Shown here in pieces: positions 1 through 6,538 of a stretch of 6,538 nucleotides of DNA. Position numbers and translations under genes: made by a program. The DNA is from Actinomycetota bacterium (lineage in GTDB: Bacteria > Actinomycetota > Actinomycetes > Actinomycetales > Actinomycetaceae). The notes under the pieces were generated by a model that was not told the origin of the DNA, did not search any database, and worked only from the letters and a program-made list of their open reading frames with translations. Numbering within the stretch: the stretch's first letter is position 1; the number at the start of each line of letters is the position of its first letter. Location of the stretch: contig JAHYYD010000121.1 of assembly GCA_019425105.1 (NCBI GenBank), positions 1-6,538 of the forward strand, given 5' to 3'.

Positions 1-92
1 GCAGCAACCGTGTAGCGCATCATGCGCGTGCGCAGGGCATCATCTCCGTCGGTCCCCACGGCATCGCTCACAGTGCTCGCCTCATACGTCAT
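1..92 (-). CDS. Start of a small unidentified gene, possibly a DUF3099-type membrane protein (cut by window edge)
   Basis: Only about 30 codons of the 5' end are present and the gene runs off the left edge, so its function cannot be read. From ATG at 92 the frame stays open to base 1: an acidic, Ser/Thr-rich start, then Leu-Arg-Thr-Arg-Met-Met-Arg-Tyr-Thr-Val. A basic Arg-rich stretch with a Tyr, leading into small hydrophobic residues, resembles the entry to the first membrane segment of small actinobacterial DUF3099 proteins. That resemblance is from memory and weak. Two starts are possible: ATG at 92, which has a -10-like TAGTGT seven bases upstream and would be leaderless, or GTG at 71, which has a modest GAGG about ten bases upstream. 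ATG is preferred. The gene lies 16 bases past the argG terminator, so it is probably a separate transcription unit. It occupies the place where argH follows argG in the usual actinobacterial arg cluster, but these residues do not look like the start of argininosuccinate lyase. Confidence 0.45.
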   Translation of the reverse strand, partial: MTYEASTVSDAVGTDGDDALRTRMMRYTVA

Positions 93-105
93 ACACGAAA
101 CACTA
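93..105 (-). promoter_or_regulatory. Possible -10 element for the left-edge gene
   Basis: On the minus strand TAGTGT (105 down to 100) fits the TANNNT -10 pattern and is followed by seven bases before ATG at 92. That places the expected transcription start at about 93, giving an essentially leaderless message. No convincing -35 is visible; that position falls inside the argG terminator stem. A hexamer this degenerate occurs often by chance, so the support comes from its exact spacing and from the same arrangement at other starts in the window. Confidence 0.35.
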
Positions 106-108
106 AGC

Positions 109-142
109 GAGGCGGGAGCAGCATTCTCACCGCTCCCGCCTC
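109..142 (-). terminator. Intrinsic terminator after argG
   Basis: A perfect 11-bp inverted repeat, GAGGCGGGAGC (109-119) and GCTCCCGCCTC (132-142), surrounds a 12-base loop. Read on the minus strand it lies about 50 bases after the argG stop, and the GC-rich stem is followed by GCTTAGTGTTT, a moderately T-rich tail. It should end the argR-argG transcript. The tail is poorer than in a classical terminator, and it overlaps the putative -10 of the next gene. Confidence 0.75.
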
Positions 143-191
143 TTGAAACCCAACTGAGACATTCTCTGTGAGAACGCCCTCAACCAAACAG

Positions 192-1412
192 TCAGTACCC
201 CATGTTCACGCCGAAGCGTACATCGCGGGCCGCAGCGAGCTTCGACTGCAGGCCGTAGATATCGATGAAGCCACGCGACGAGGACTGATCGAAGGTATCG
301 CCGGTCTCGTAGGTCGCCAGGTTGAAATCGTACAGAGAGGACTCTGAGCGACGGCCATTCACGGTGGCTCGACCACCGTGGAGCACCATGCGGATATCAC
401 CGGAGACATACTGCTGGGTGTGCTCGATGAAGGCGTCCATCGACTTCTTCAGCGGCGAGTACCACTGCGCCTCGTACACGAGCTCTCCCCAGGTCTGCTC
501 AAGCTGACGCTTGTACCGGCGCTGCATCCGCTCCAGCGTGACCGACTCGAGCGCCTGGTGTGCCTCGATGAGCGCAACGGCGCCAGGTGCCTCGTAAATC
601 TCACGGGACTTGATACCGACCAGACGATCCTCGACCATGTCGATACGGCCGATACCCTGAGCGCCAGCGCGGCGATTCATCTCCTGGATGGCCTCGAGCG
701 GCGTCACCGGTCGGCCGTCGATGGCGACGGGAATGCCCTTGTCGAACGTGATGACGACCTCGTCGGGCAGCGGCGGGTAGGTCGGATCATCAGTGTAGTT
801 GTAGACGTCCTTCGTCGGAGCATTCCACAGGTCCTCGAGGAAACCGGTCTCGATCGCGCGGCCCCAAACGTTCTGGTCGATCGAGAACGGGTTGTGCTTC
901 GTCGTCTCAATCGGCAGATTGTGCTTCTCGGCGTACTCAATCGCGACGTCACGCGTCAAGGCGAGGTCACGAACCGGGGAAATGCAGTCCATGTCGGGCG
1001 CCATCGAGGTAATCGAGACCTCGAAGCGGACCTGGTCGTTGCCCTTACCCGTGCAACCATGTGCGACCGTCGTCGCACCGAACTCACGCGCAGCCTTCAC
1101 AAGGTGCTTTGTAATGACGGGACGCGACAGCGCCGACACGAGGGGGTACTTGCCTTCGTAGAGGGCGTTTGCCTTCAGCGCAGGCATGCAGTATTCGGTC
1201 GCGAATTCGTCGCGCGCATCCGCAACGTACGCTTCAACGGCTCCACAATCGAGCGCACGCTGACGAATAACCTCAAGGTCCTCGCCACCCTGGCCGACGT
1301 CAACAGCAACAGCGACGACCTCGCGGCCCGTCTGTTCACCGATCCATCCGATAGCGACAGAGGTGTCCAGACCGCCTGAATACGCCAGGACGACGCGATC
1401 TTTGCTCGACAT
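192..1412 (-). CDS. argG: Argininosuccinate synthase
   Basis: Cytosolic ATP-dependent ligase of arginine biosynthesis. It joins citrulline and aspartate into argininosuccinate with release of AMP and pyrophosphate. The 406-residue product is full length for the family. Visible motifs are the N-type ATP pyrophosphatase P-loop SGGLDTS (residues 12-18) within [11 protein letters not shown], the [15 protein letters not shown] block (117-131) that contacts citrulline/aspartate and [15 protein letters not shown] (177-188), and EAQWYSPLK (314-322) in the C-terminal multimerisation part. The frame stays open upstream to 1595, but that part overlaps argR and does not resemble the family. ATG at 1412 gives the normal [14 protein letters not shown] start and has a strong Shine-Dalgarno. 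The gene begins 61 bases after argR in the same direction with no terminator between, so the two are probably one operon under ArgR control. argH, the usual next gene, is missing here. Confidence 0.98.
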   Translation of the reverse strand: MSSKDRVVLAYSGGLDTSVAIGWIGEQTGREVVAVAVDVGQGGEDLEVIRQRALDCGAVEAYVADARDEFATEYCMPALKANALYEGKYPLVSALSRPVITKHLVKAAREFGATTVAHGCTGKGNDQVRFEVSITSMAPDMDCISPVRDLALTRDVAIEYAEKHNLPIETTKHNPFSIDQNVWGRAIETGFLEDLWNAPTKDVYNYTDDPTYPPLPDEVVITFDKGIPVAIDGRPVTPLEAIQEMNRRAGAQGIGRIDMVEDRLVGIKSREIYEAPGAVALIEAHQALESVTLERMQRRYKRQLEQTWGELVYEAQWYSPLKKSMDAFIEHTQQYVSGDIRMVLHGGRATVNGRRSESSLYDFNLATYETGDTFDQSSSRGFIDIYGLQSKLAAARDVRFGVNMGY

Positions 1413-1417
1413 GTAGG

Positions 1418-1425
1418 TTCCTTCC
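1418..1425 (-). promoter_or_regulatory. Ribosome binding site of argG
   Basis: GGAAGGAA on the minus strand sits five to six bases upstream of ATG at 1412. It fixes this start over the longer open frame that extends into argR. I saw no promoter-like pair or ArgR-type box in the 61-base argR-argG gap, which favours translation from an argR-argG message. Confidence 0.8.
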
Positions 1426-1473
1426 AATTGTTGGGTTCGTGGTGCCCGCACACTCGCTAGGACGAGGCAGGGG

Positions 1474-1989
1474 CTAGTTTTCGGGGAGTGCACCAGGTTC
1501 TGCGAGGGCCAACAAGGCACGTTCCACCTCGGCCGCGCCTTCTTCGCTGCGGCAAATGACGAGGATTGTGTCATCACCGGCGATCGTTCCAGCAATCTCG
1601 TCGCGCCTGACTGCGTCGATTGAGGAGGCGAGGAGGTTCGCCGCCCCGACCTGCGTACGCAGGACCAGCTGGTTCCCCACCTTCACGGAGGTGACAAGGA
1701 GAAGCTGACACCAGCGCGCGAGGCGAACGTTGGCCGCTTCAGCGTCGTGCGTGAGACCGCCATCGTGATCGGGCACCGTGTAGATGAGAGTGCCTGACGC
1801 ATCGCGAATCTTCGTCGCGCGCAGGTCCATGAGGTCACGGGACAGAGTCGTCTGGGTGACATCAATGCCACGCTCAGCCAGGCGGGCGCGCAGACCCTCC
1901 TGGCTACCGATGGACTCAGCCGCCAGAAGGTCTCGAATCATCTCGTGCCGCGCACTCTTCGTGCTCGGAAACGCAGGTGTTGCACTCAT
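1474..1989 (-). CDS. argR: Arginine repressor ArgR
   Basis: Arginine-dependent, hexamer-forming DNA-binding regulator of arginine metabolism. The 171-residue product has the normal length. Residues 11-75 form the N-terminal winged helix, including the recognition-helix region [16 protein letters not shown] (45-60) with the conserved Ser-Arg-Asp. Residues 90-165 form the C-terminal oligomerisation and arginine-binding domain, with [12 protein letters not shown] (134-145). The two adjacent aspartates (139-140) match the pair that binds arginine in characterised ArgR proteins. The usual RTPPGAA-type loop reads RTQVGAA (111-117) here. Two ATGs, 1995 and 1989, are in frame. 1989 is chosen because a TATAAT -10 ends seven bases before it and the ATG at 1995 would lie within the promoter. 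There is no Shine-Dalgarno, so a leaderless message is likely. The gene probably regulates itself through the adjoining half-sites, and argG follows 61 bases downstream. Confidence 0.97.
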   Translation of the reverse strand: MSATPAFPSTKSARHEMIRDLLAAESIGSQEGLRARLAERGIDVTQTTLSRDLMDLRATKIRDASGTLIYTVPDHDGGLTHDAEAANVRLARWCQLLLVTSVKVGNQLVLRTQVGAANLLASSIDAVRRDEIAGTIAGDDTILVICRSEEGAAEVERALLALAEPGALPEN

Positions 1990-2026
1990 ATGCATTATTA
2001 TACACCATGATGCATATAAATAAGCA
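1988..2026 (-). promoter_or_regulatory. Probable ArgR operator (paired ARG boxes) at argR
   Basis: An AT-rich island in GC-rich DNA contains an exact 8-bp inverted pair, ATATGCAT (1988-1995) and ATGCATAT (2010-2017). Two box-like near-palindromes can be drawn: TGCATTATTATACA (1991-2004) and TGCATATAAATAAGCA (2011-2026), with centres 21 bp apart. The first follows the E. coli ARG-box pattern TGAAT-(four A/T)-ATTCA with one change in each half. Paired boxes two helical turns apart are typical of ArgR operators. They cover the -10 and the start codon of argR, so bound ArgR should block its own transcription, and argG with it. Binding is inferred. Confidence 0.72.
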
Positions 2027-2027
2027 A
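1997..2027 (-). promoter_or_regulatory. argR promoter giving a leaderless transcript
   Basis: On the minus strand a perfect TATAAT (2002 down to 1997) is preceded by TTGCTT (2027 down to 2022) at a 19-base spacing, slightly long. An alternative -35, GCTTAT (2025 down to 2020), gives 17 bases. The predicted transcription start is about 1990, one base before ATG at 1989. The -35 begins on the last base of the upstream terminator stem, and the -10 lies within ARG box 1. Confidence 0.75.
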
Positions 2028-2054
2028 GCGGGTGAGGGAATTCCCTCACCCGCT
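2027..2054 (-). terminator. Intrinsic terminator after the flavodoxin gene: 28-bp perfect palindrome
   Basis: Fourteen bases on each side are exactly complementary, centred on a GAATTC between 2040 and 2041, so the RNA would fold into about twelve base pairs with a four-base loop. On the minus strand it starts 14 bases after the flavodoxin stop and is followed by TTGCTTATTTAT, a good T-rich tail. On the plus strand the following bases are not T-rich, so it serves the minus strand. The tail doubles as the argR -35 and part of ARG box 2. Confidence 0.85.
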
Positions 2055-2068
2055 CACTGCTAAAACTG

Positions 2069-2557
2069 TCAGTCGCGCAGCTGGGCTGCGATGTCATCAG
2101 CCCACGCATTGATAGCATCCCAATCGCGGAAGTCGCCTTCAACCACGCCAGCCAGGCGCGCGATCGAACGTTCACGCAGCGACAGCAGCGACGGCTTGTA
2201 GCGCCCCGGGAACGTGCGCAGCTCACGACAATTCACGTGCGTGAGCAGTGGTCCAACACGGTTACCGTCCTGCTCAGAATGCTTGGGGACGCCGTTCATG
2301 CCGACAGAGAAAGCCCAGACCTGCTTGTCACGCAGCTGATCCTGAAAACGCTCCATAAATTCGTGCGCCTCGGGCATCCACTGAAGAATGTACACAGCAG
2401 AGCCAACGACCACCGCATCATAAGGATCGACCGTGGTCACATCTGCGGGCGCAAGACGGTCGACGGTGAAGCCCGCCGCCTCCAAACGCTTCGCAATGGC
2501 GTCGGCGACTTCGTCCGTCGCCCCGTGTTTTGATGCTGCAGTAACAAGGATGTGCAT
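2069..2557 (-). CDS. Flavodoxin-domain protein (HemG-like FMN-binding family)
   Basis: Small cytosolic flavodoxin-fold protein of 162 residues expected to bind FMN and take part in electron transfer; the substrate is unknown. The N-terminal strand and loop MHILVTAASKHGATDEVA hold the FMN-phosphate loop (T6 to T14, TAASKHGAT). YDAVVVGSAVYILQW (46-60) is the second flavin-contact loop. WAFSVG (81-86) matches the next strand. The C-terminal GDFRDWDAINAWA (141-153) is a signature of the actinobacterial branch annotated as flavodoxin domain or menaquinone-dependent protoporphyrinogen oxidase-like. True HemG activity cannot be claimed from this. The open frame extends upstream to 2626, but those residues lie in a hairpin and are unlike the family. 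ATG at 2557 lacks a Shine-Dalgarno but has a -10 that would start the RNA on its A. Terminator-like hairpins on both sides suggest a single-gene unit. It sits where argCJBDF lies in related genomes. Confidence 0.88.
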   Translation of the reverse strand: MHILVTAASKHGATDEVADAIAKRLEAAGFTVDRLAPADVTTVDPYDAVVVGSAVYILQWMPEAHEFMERFQDQLRDKQVWAFSVGMNGVPKHSEQDGNRVGPLLTHVNCRELRTFPGRYKPSLLSLRERSIARLAGVVEGDFRDWDAINAWADDIAAQLRD

Positions 2558-2563
2558 GTACCA

Positions 2564-2569
2564 ATGGTA
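2564..2569 (-). promoter_or_regulatory. Possible -10 element of the flavodoxin gene (leaderless)
   Basis: TACCAT on the minus strand (2569 down to 2564) fits TANNNT, with exactly six bases before ATG at 2557, so the calculated start is the A of the ATG. No Shine-Dalgarno is present and no clear -35 is visible; it would fall inside the stem of the pheT terminator. Placement is convincing, sequence match moderate. Confidence 0.45.
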
Positions 2570-2578
2570 AAGCGAAGA

Positions 2579-2641
2579 CCGGTCGAATCGGTGGGCACAA
2601 CACCCCAAATGAGTGGGGTGCCACACCGCCGATTCGACCGG
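2579..2641 (-). terminator. Long two-part hairpin ending the pheST operon
   Basis: A perfect 13-bp outer stem pairs CCGGTCGAATCGG (2579-2591) with CCGATTCGACCGG (2629-2641). Inside it a second stem pairs CACCCC (2601-2606) with GGGGTG (2615-2620) around an eight-base loop, with unpaired bases between the stems. On the minus strand it begins 18 bases after the pheT stop and is followed by TCTTCGCTTTACC, a weak T-rich tail. It most likely ends the pheST transcript. The size and two-part form are more than a terminator needs, so an mRNA 3'-end stabiliser or an operator is possible. Confidence 0.7.
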
Positions 2642-2659
2642 CCGAGCGCTAGGAATTGG

Positions 2660-5308
2660 TTAGGCGCGCAGGGATGCGCCCAATACCTTGGCTGCCTTCG
2701 CGACGACCTGCTCACGAACCTGCGACGATTCCTTCGCGGTCAGCGTGTGATCAGCCGCGCGCAGACGCAGCGCAAACGCGAGGGAACGATAACCCTCGGG
2801 TACCTGGTCGCCCTCGTAGATATCGAAGAGGGTCACGGACTCCGCAAGCTGACCGGCACCCTGGCGCACGATCTGCTCGACGCGTGAGGCGGGAATATCC
2901 GAGGGCACGACGAGAGCGATGTCTTCCTTGGCGAGCGGGAACGTCGACACGCCCTTGACCTGGATGGGCTGGTCGCTCATCTGGGAGATGAGAGCATCCA
3001 TATCGATCTCAAAGGCGCACGAACGTGCGGGAAGTCCGAAAGCTCGGCACGCGGCAGGCGACAGCTCACCTGCAAGGGCAACATCCACGAGGTCGCGACC
3101 GGCACGCACGAACACGCGCGCGACGCGTCCGGGGTGGAAGGGCGCAACCGCAGCCGGATCCGTTGCCGGAGCGGGCATCGGAGCACCCTTGTGCGCGGGC
3201 AACTGATCCATCCAGGCGCGGGTGACCTCGACGCGCACGCCGAGAGCGGAGGCCACACGACGCACGTACTCCAGCGCGTCCGCCCAATCAAAGGCACGGG
3301 CGTTCGCCAGGACGCCAGCCGGAACGGCCGAACCCGTCAAGACGCCACCGATGTGCCACGGCTGAGCTGGAATACCCGCCTCGAGCGCCGCGAGAACCTC
3401 GTCGGAGGGGCGCTCATCGGCACTGGGTAGGTCAGCCGGAACGGTGCCGGCGGGACGTGCGACCTTGGCGACTTCGAAGATCGCGACGTCCGCATTGGAG
3501 CGCGATACGTTGCGACCGGCGACATCGAGGAGTGTGTCGAGGACCGTGGTACGCAGCCACGGCGAATCATCCGCCATGGGGTTACGCAGGCGCAGAGCCT
3601 CGCGGCGGGGATCATCCTCGGGAATGCCCTGACGGTCCCAGGTATCGGACACAAACGGGTAGGACTCAACCTCGACCAGTCCCCCATCAGCCAGCGTGGA
3701 AGCCGCCAGTCGACGTGCCTTCTGCGCGCTCGTCAGACCGTGGCCGGCCGGCGCCGTCGGCATGATCACGGGGATGTTGTCGTAGCCGTCAAGGCGTGCG
3801 ACTTCCTCGACGAGGTCGGCAGGCAGGGTCAGGTCGGGACGCCACGAGGGGGCCGTCACCGTGAACACGCCGTCCTTCGGTCCCTCAACGATGCAGCCCA
3901 CCGTGCGCAGCAGCTCGGCGATACGCTCAGGACTGTGCACCACACCGGTGAGGCGCTCAACCTCGCCGACGGGCAGCGCGATGACGACGGCCTCGCCGCG
4001 CTCATCGATATCCGTCACGCCCTCATCGACTGTGCCACCGCCGTACTGGACCAGCAGCTCGACAGCGCGCTGCGCCGCGACGGCGGGCAGCGCGGGATCG
4101 CTGCCGCGCTCGAAACGCTTCGCAGCCTCGGAGTGCAGCTTGTGTCGACGGGAGCTGCGAGCAACGGACACCGCGTCGAAGTGCGCGGCTTCGAATAGGA
4201 CGTCGGTCGTGTTCTCACTGACCTCGGAGTAGGCGCCGCCCATGACACCTGCGATGCCAATAATGCGCGACCCCTCGCCCTCGGGCGAGTCAGTGATCAA
4301 CAGATCCTGCGGGTCGAGCTCACGCTTCTCCTCGTCCAGGGTCACCAGCGTTTCGCCAGCGCGAGCGCGGCGCACGACGATCGGAGCAGCAAGGTCACCC
4401 AGATCGTAGGCATGCATCGGCTGGCCAAGGTCCAGCATGACGTAGTTCGTGATGTCGACGGCCAGGGACAGCGAGCGCATGCCCGCGGCTTCAAGGCGCT
4501 CGACCATCCACCGAGGCGTCGGTGCGGAGGGGTTCGTCCCACGCACGATGCGCGCGACGAAGCGGTCCACACCCGCGCGGCCGCGGATTGGGGCATCGTC
4601 AGAGAACACGACCGGGAAGCCATCGGAGTTCGCAGCCGGCGGCTCGGCCGCGATAACGCCCGGCAGGCCCGGGTCGCGGAACGAGGCACCCGTCGAGTGC
4701 GAGTACTCGCGGGCAATGCCGCGCATCGAGAAGCAGTAACCGCGGTCCGGGGTCACGTTAATCTCCAGGACCTCTTCACCCAGACCCAGCCACGACACGA
4801 TGTCGGTGCCAACCGCGGGGATCTCACGGTCTGGGAAGAACTTCGGCAGGACGATGATGCCAGAGTGATCCTCACCCAGACCGAGCTCGCGTGCGGAGCA
4901 AATCATGCCGTCCGACACGTGGCCGTAGGTCTTACGCGCGGCAATCTTGAAATCACCGGGCAGAATCGCGCCGGGAAGAGACACGACGACGAGGTCGTCG
5001 ACATCGAAGTTGTGAGCGCCGCAGATAATGCCGCGGCTGGGCAGCTCCGACGGCTCCTTGCCAGTACCGGGGGCGTCATTGTACTGACCGACATCCACGC
5101 GGCAGTAGTTGACGACCTTACCGTTGGAGGCGGTCTCCTCCACGCGGGTCAGGACGCGACCGACGACGAGCGGTCCGGTCACGCGTGCGGGATGAATTTT
5201 TTCCTCTTCCAGGCCAACCTTCACAAGGGCGGCAGCGAGGGCGGCGGCGTCCGTTCCTTCAACAACGTCGACGTGATCGGCCAGCCAGCTCAGCGGGACC
5301 ATAGGCAT
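2660..5308 (-). CDS. pheT: Phenylalanyl-tRNA synthetase beta subunit
   Basis: Large subunit of the cytosolic alpha2-beta2 enzyme that charges tRNA-Phe. It binds and positions the tRNA and hydrolyses mischarged Tyr-tRNA-Phe. The 882-residue product is somewhat long for a family of about 800 but complete. Order: N-terminal PLSWLADHV segment (5-13); EMAP-type tRNA-binding OB fold (about 43-165) with GRVL, CGAHN (96-100) and DGMICSARELGLGED (133-147); B3/B4 editing region (about 215-400) with GVMGG (354-358) and the RRHKLHSEAAKRFERGSDP block (387-405); B5 domain (about 440-515) with SWRPDL (488-493) and DLVEEVARLDGYDNIP (498-513); catalytic-like core (about 525-770); C-terminal FDX-ACB anticodon-binding domain (about 787-881). 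ATG at 5308 is preferred over in-frame ATGs at 5326 and 5302 because of Shine-Dalgarno spacing. It starts one base after the pheS stop, so the subunits are translationally coupled. Confidence 0.98.
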   Translation of the reverse strand: MPMVPLSWLADHVDVVEGTDAAALAAALVKVGLEEEKIHPARVTGPLVVGRVLTRVEETASNGKVVNYCRVDVGQYNDAPGTGKEPSELPSRGIICGAHNFDVDDLVVVSLPGAILPGDFKIAARKTYGHVSDGMICSARELGLGEDHSGIIVLPKFFPDREIPAVGTDIVSWLGLGEEVLEINVTPDRGYCFSMRGIAREYSHSTGASFRDPGLPGVIAAEPPAANSDGFPVVFSDDAPIRGRAGVDRFVARIVRGTNPSAPTPRWMVERLEAAGMRSLSLAVDITNYVMLDLGQPMHAYDLGDLAAPIVVRRARAGETLVTLDEEKRELDPQDLLITDSPEGEGSRIIGIAGVMGGAYSEVSENTTDVLFEAAHFDAVSVARSSRRHKLHSEAAKRFERGSDPALPAVAAQRAVELLVQYGGGTVDEGVTDIDERGEAVVIALPVGEVERLTGVVHSPERIAELLRTVGCIVEGPKDGVFTVTAPSWRPDLTLPADLVEEVARLDGYDNIPVIMPTAPAGHGLTSAQKARRLAASTLADGGLVEVESYPFVSDTWDRQGIPEDDPRREALRLRNPMADDSPWLRTTVLDTLLDVAGRNVSRSNADVAIFEVAKVARPAGTVPADLPSADERPSDEVLAALEAGIPAQPWHIGGVLTGSAVPAGVLANARAFDWADALEYVRRVASALGVRVEVTRAWMDQLPAHKGAPMPAPATDPAAVAPFHPGRVARVFVRAGRDLVDVALAGELSPAACRAFGLPARSCAFEIDMDALISQMSDQPIQVKGVSTFPLAKEDIALVVPSDIPASRVEQIVRQGAGQLAESVTLFDIYEGDQVPEGYRSLAFALRLRAADHTLTAKESSQVREQVVAKAAKVLGASLRA

Positions 5309-5309
5309 G

Positions 5310-6425
<1,116 letters not shown>

Positions 6426-6458
6426 TCATTACTGCGCGCATCACGCGCACCGCTCACC

Positions 6459-6464
6459 ATCCTA
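6459..6464 (-). promoter_or_regulatory. Possible -10 of the pheST promoter
   Basis: TAGGAT on the minus strand (6464 down to 6459) is a good actinobacterial-type -10 and would start the RNA near 6452, giving a leader of about 57 bases. No recognisable -35 was found 16-19 bases upstream. The leader contains one small hairpin, TGCGCG (6433-6438) with CGCGCA (6444-6449), and the Shine-Dalgarno. No T-box features or phenylalanine-codon leader peptide are visible. Confidence 0.4.
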
Positions 6465-6507
6465 CCCGTTCGCCTATCCTCACAGCTCACCGGATCCACG
6501 GGCGCGC

Positions 6508-6513
6508 TACCCT
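6508..6513 (+). promoter_or_regulatory. Possible -10 for a divergent gene at the right edge
   Basis: TACCCT fits TANNNT and ends seven bases before GTG at 6521, so transcription would begin about one base before that codon. The -35 position shows nothing clear. It repeats the spacing seen at the flavodoxin, argR and left-edge genes, which is its main support. Confidence 0.3.
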
Positions 6514-6520
6514 GTAAGAC

Positions 6521-6538
6521 GTGAATGCGCTCTCGCGC
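6521..6538 (+). CDS. Possible start of a divergent gene, cut by the window edge
   Basis: GTG at 6521 opens a frame of six codons to the end (Val-Asn-Ala-Leu-Ser-Arg). An out-of-frame ATG at 6524 is also open to the edge. With so few residues no product can be suggested. The only evidence for a gene is the -10-like hexamer at leaderless spacing. It would be transcribed away from pheS, sharing the roughly 125-base region between them. Confidence 0.25.

Noticed and set aside
378..1379. 333-codon open frame on the plus strand opposite argG
   Set aside because: It lies wholly antisense to a certain argG. Its product resembles no family, with the Arg/His/Asp/Val-rich composition of reverse-complement codon bias in high-GC coding DNA.
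1413..1473. Separate promoter or ARG box for argG in the argR-argG gap
   Set aside because: No -10/-35 pair of reasonable quality and no TGCAT/ATGCA half-sites seen; co-transcription with argR is simpler.
1413..1595. N-terminal extension of argG into argR
   Set aside because: It overlaps the C-terminal coding part of argR, does not resemble the family, and the strong Shine-Dalgarno is at 1418-1425.
1990..2226. N-terminal extension of argR
   Set aside because: It would cross the argR promoter, the palindromic terminator and the end of the flavodoxin gene; family length fits the start at 1989.
2558..2626. N-terminal extension of the flavodoxin gene
   Set aside because: The extra residues are encoded by the hairpin region and precede a canonical flavodoxin first strand beginning at 2557.
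6507..6538. Tail of a minus-strand gene ending at a TAG at 6509-6507, upstream of pheS (an rRNA/tRNA methyltransferase is common there)
   Set aside because: Ten codons before a stop cannot be told from chance, and a divergent start with a -10 element competes for the same bases.

Overview
The window is a high-GC, gene-dense bacterial chromosome segment. It carries five complete genes, all on the minus strand, and two gene fragments at the edges. Gene content and family-level protein resemblance point to an actinobacterium, probably in the Actinomycetaceae (Actinomyces/Schaalia type). The genus is inferred; the phylum is better supported, by the pheST-argRG neighbourhood, the HemG-like flavodoxin family and the apparently leaderless gene starts. 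No mobile element, CRISPR array, tRNA or rRNA was seen, and no stretch over 300 bases lacks a gene.

Layout, in the direction of transcription from high to low coordinates. The right edge (6396-6538) holds the pheS leader, a possible pheS promoter, and the first codons of a possible divergent plus-strand gene. pheS (5310-6395) and pheT (2660-5308) follow, encoding the two subunits of phenylalanyl-tRNA synthetase, separated by one base. A long hairpin (2579-2641) closes this operon. A monocistronic flavodoxin-domain gene (2069-2557) comes next and ends at a 28-bp perfect palindrome that acts as terminator (2027-2054). Then argR (1474-1989), the arginine repressor, and argG (192-1412), argininosuccinate synthase, which look co-transcribed. 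A terminator (109-142) follows argG, and the left edge (1-92) holds the start of a small unidentified gene.

How the genes relate. pheST is the housekeeping enzyme that charges tRNA-Phe. ArgR senses arginine and is expected to control itself and argG through ArgR-binding half-sites that overlap the argR promoter. In streptomycetes and mycobacteria the same stretch reads pheS-pheT-argCJBDFRGH. Here argCJBDF is absent between pheT and argR, with a flavodoxin gene in its place, and argH is absent after argG. What remains would convert citrulline and aspartate to argininosuccinate.

The most notable non-coding feature is a repeated junction design. Each of three transcription units ends in an intrinsic-terminator-like hairpin only 16-37 bases before the next start codon, leaving no room for a normal leader. 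Each following gene has a TANNNT -10 box placed so that transcription would start at, or one base before, the start codon. I found no evidence of a new enzymatic or defence system; the genes themselves are conventional.
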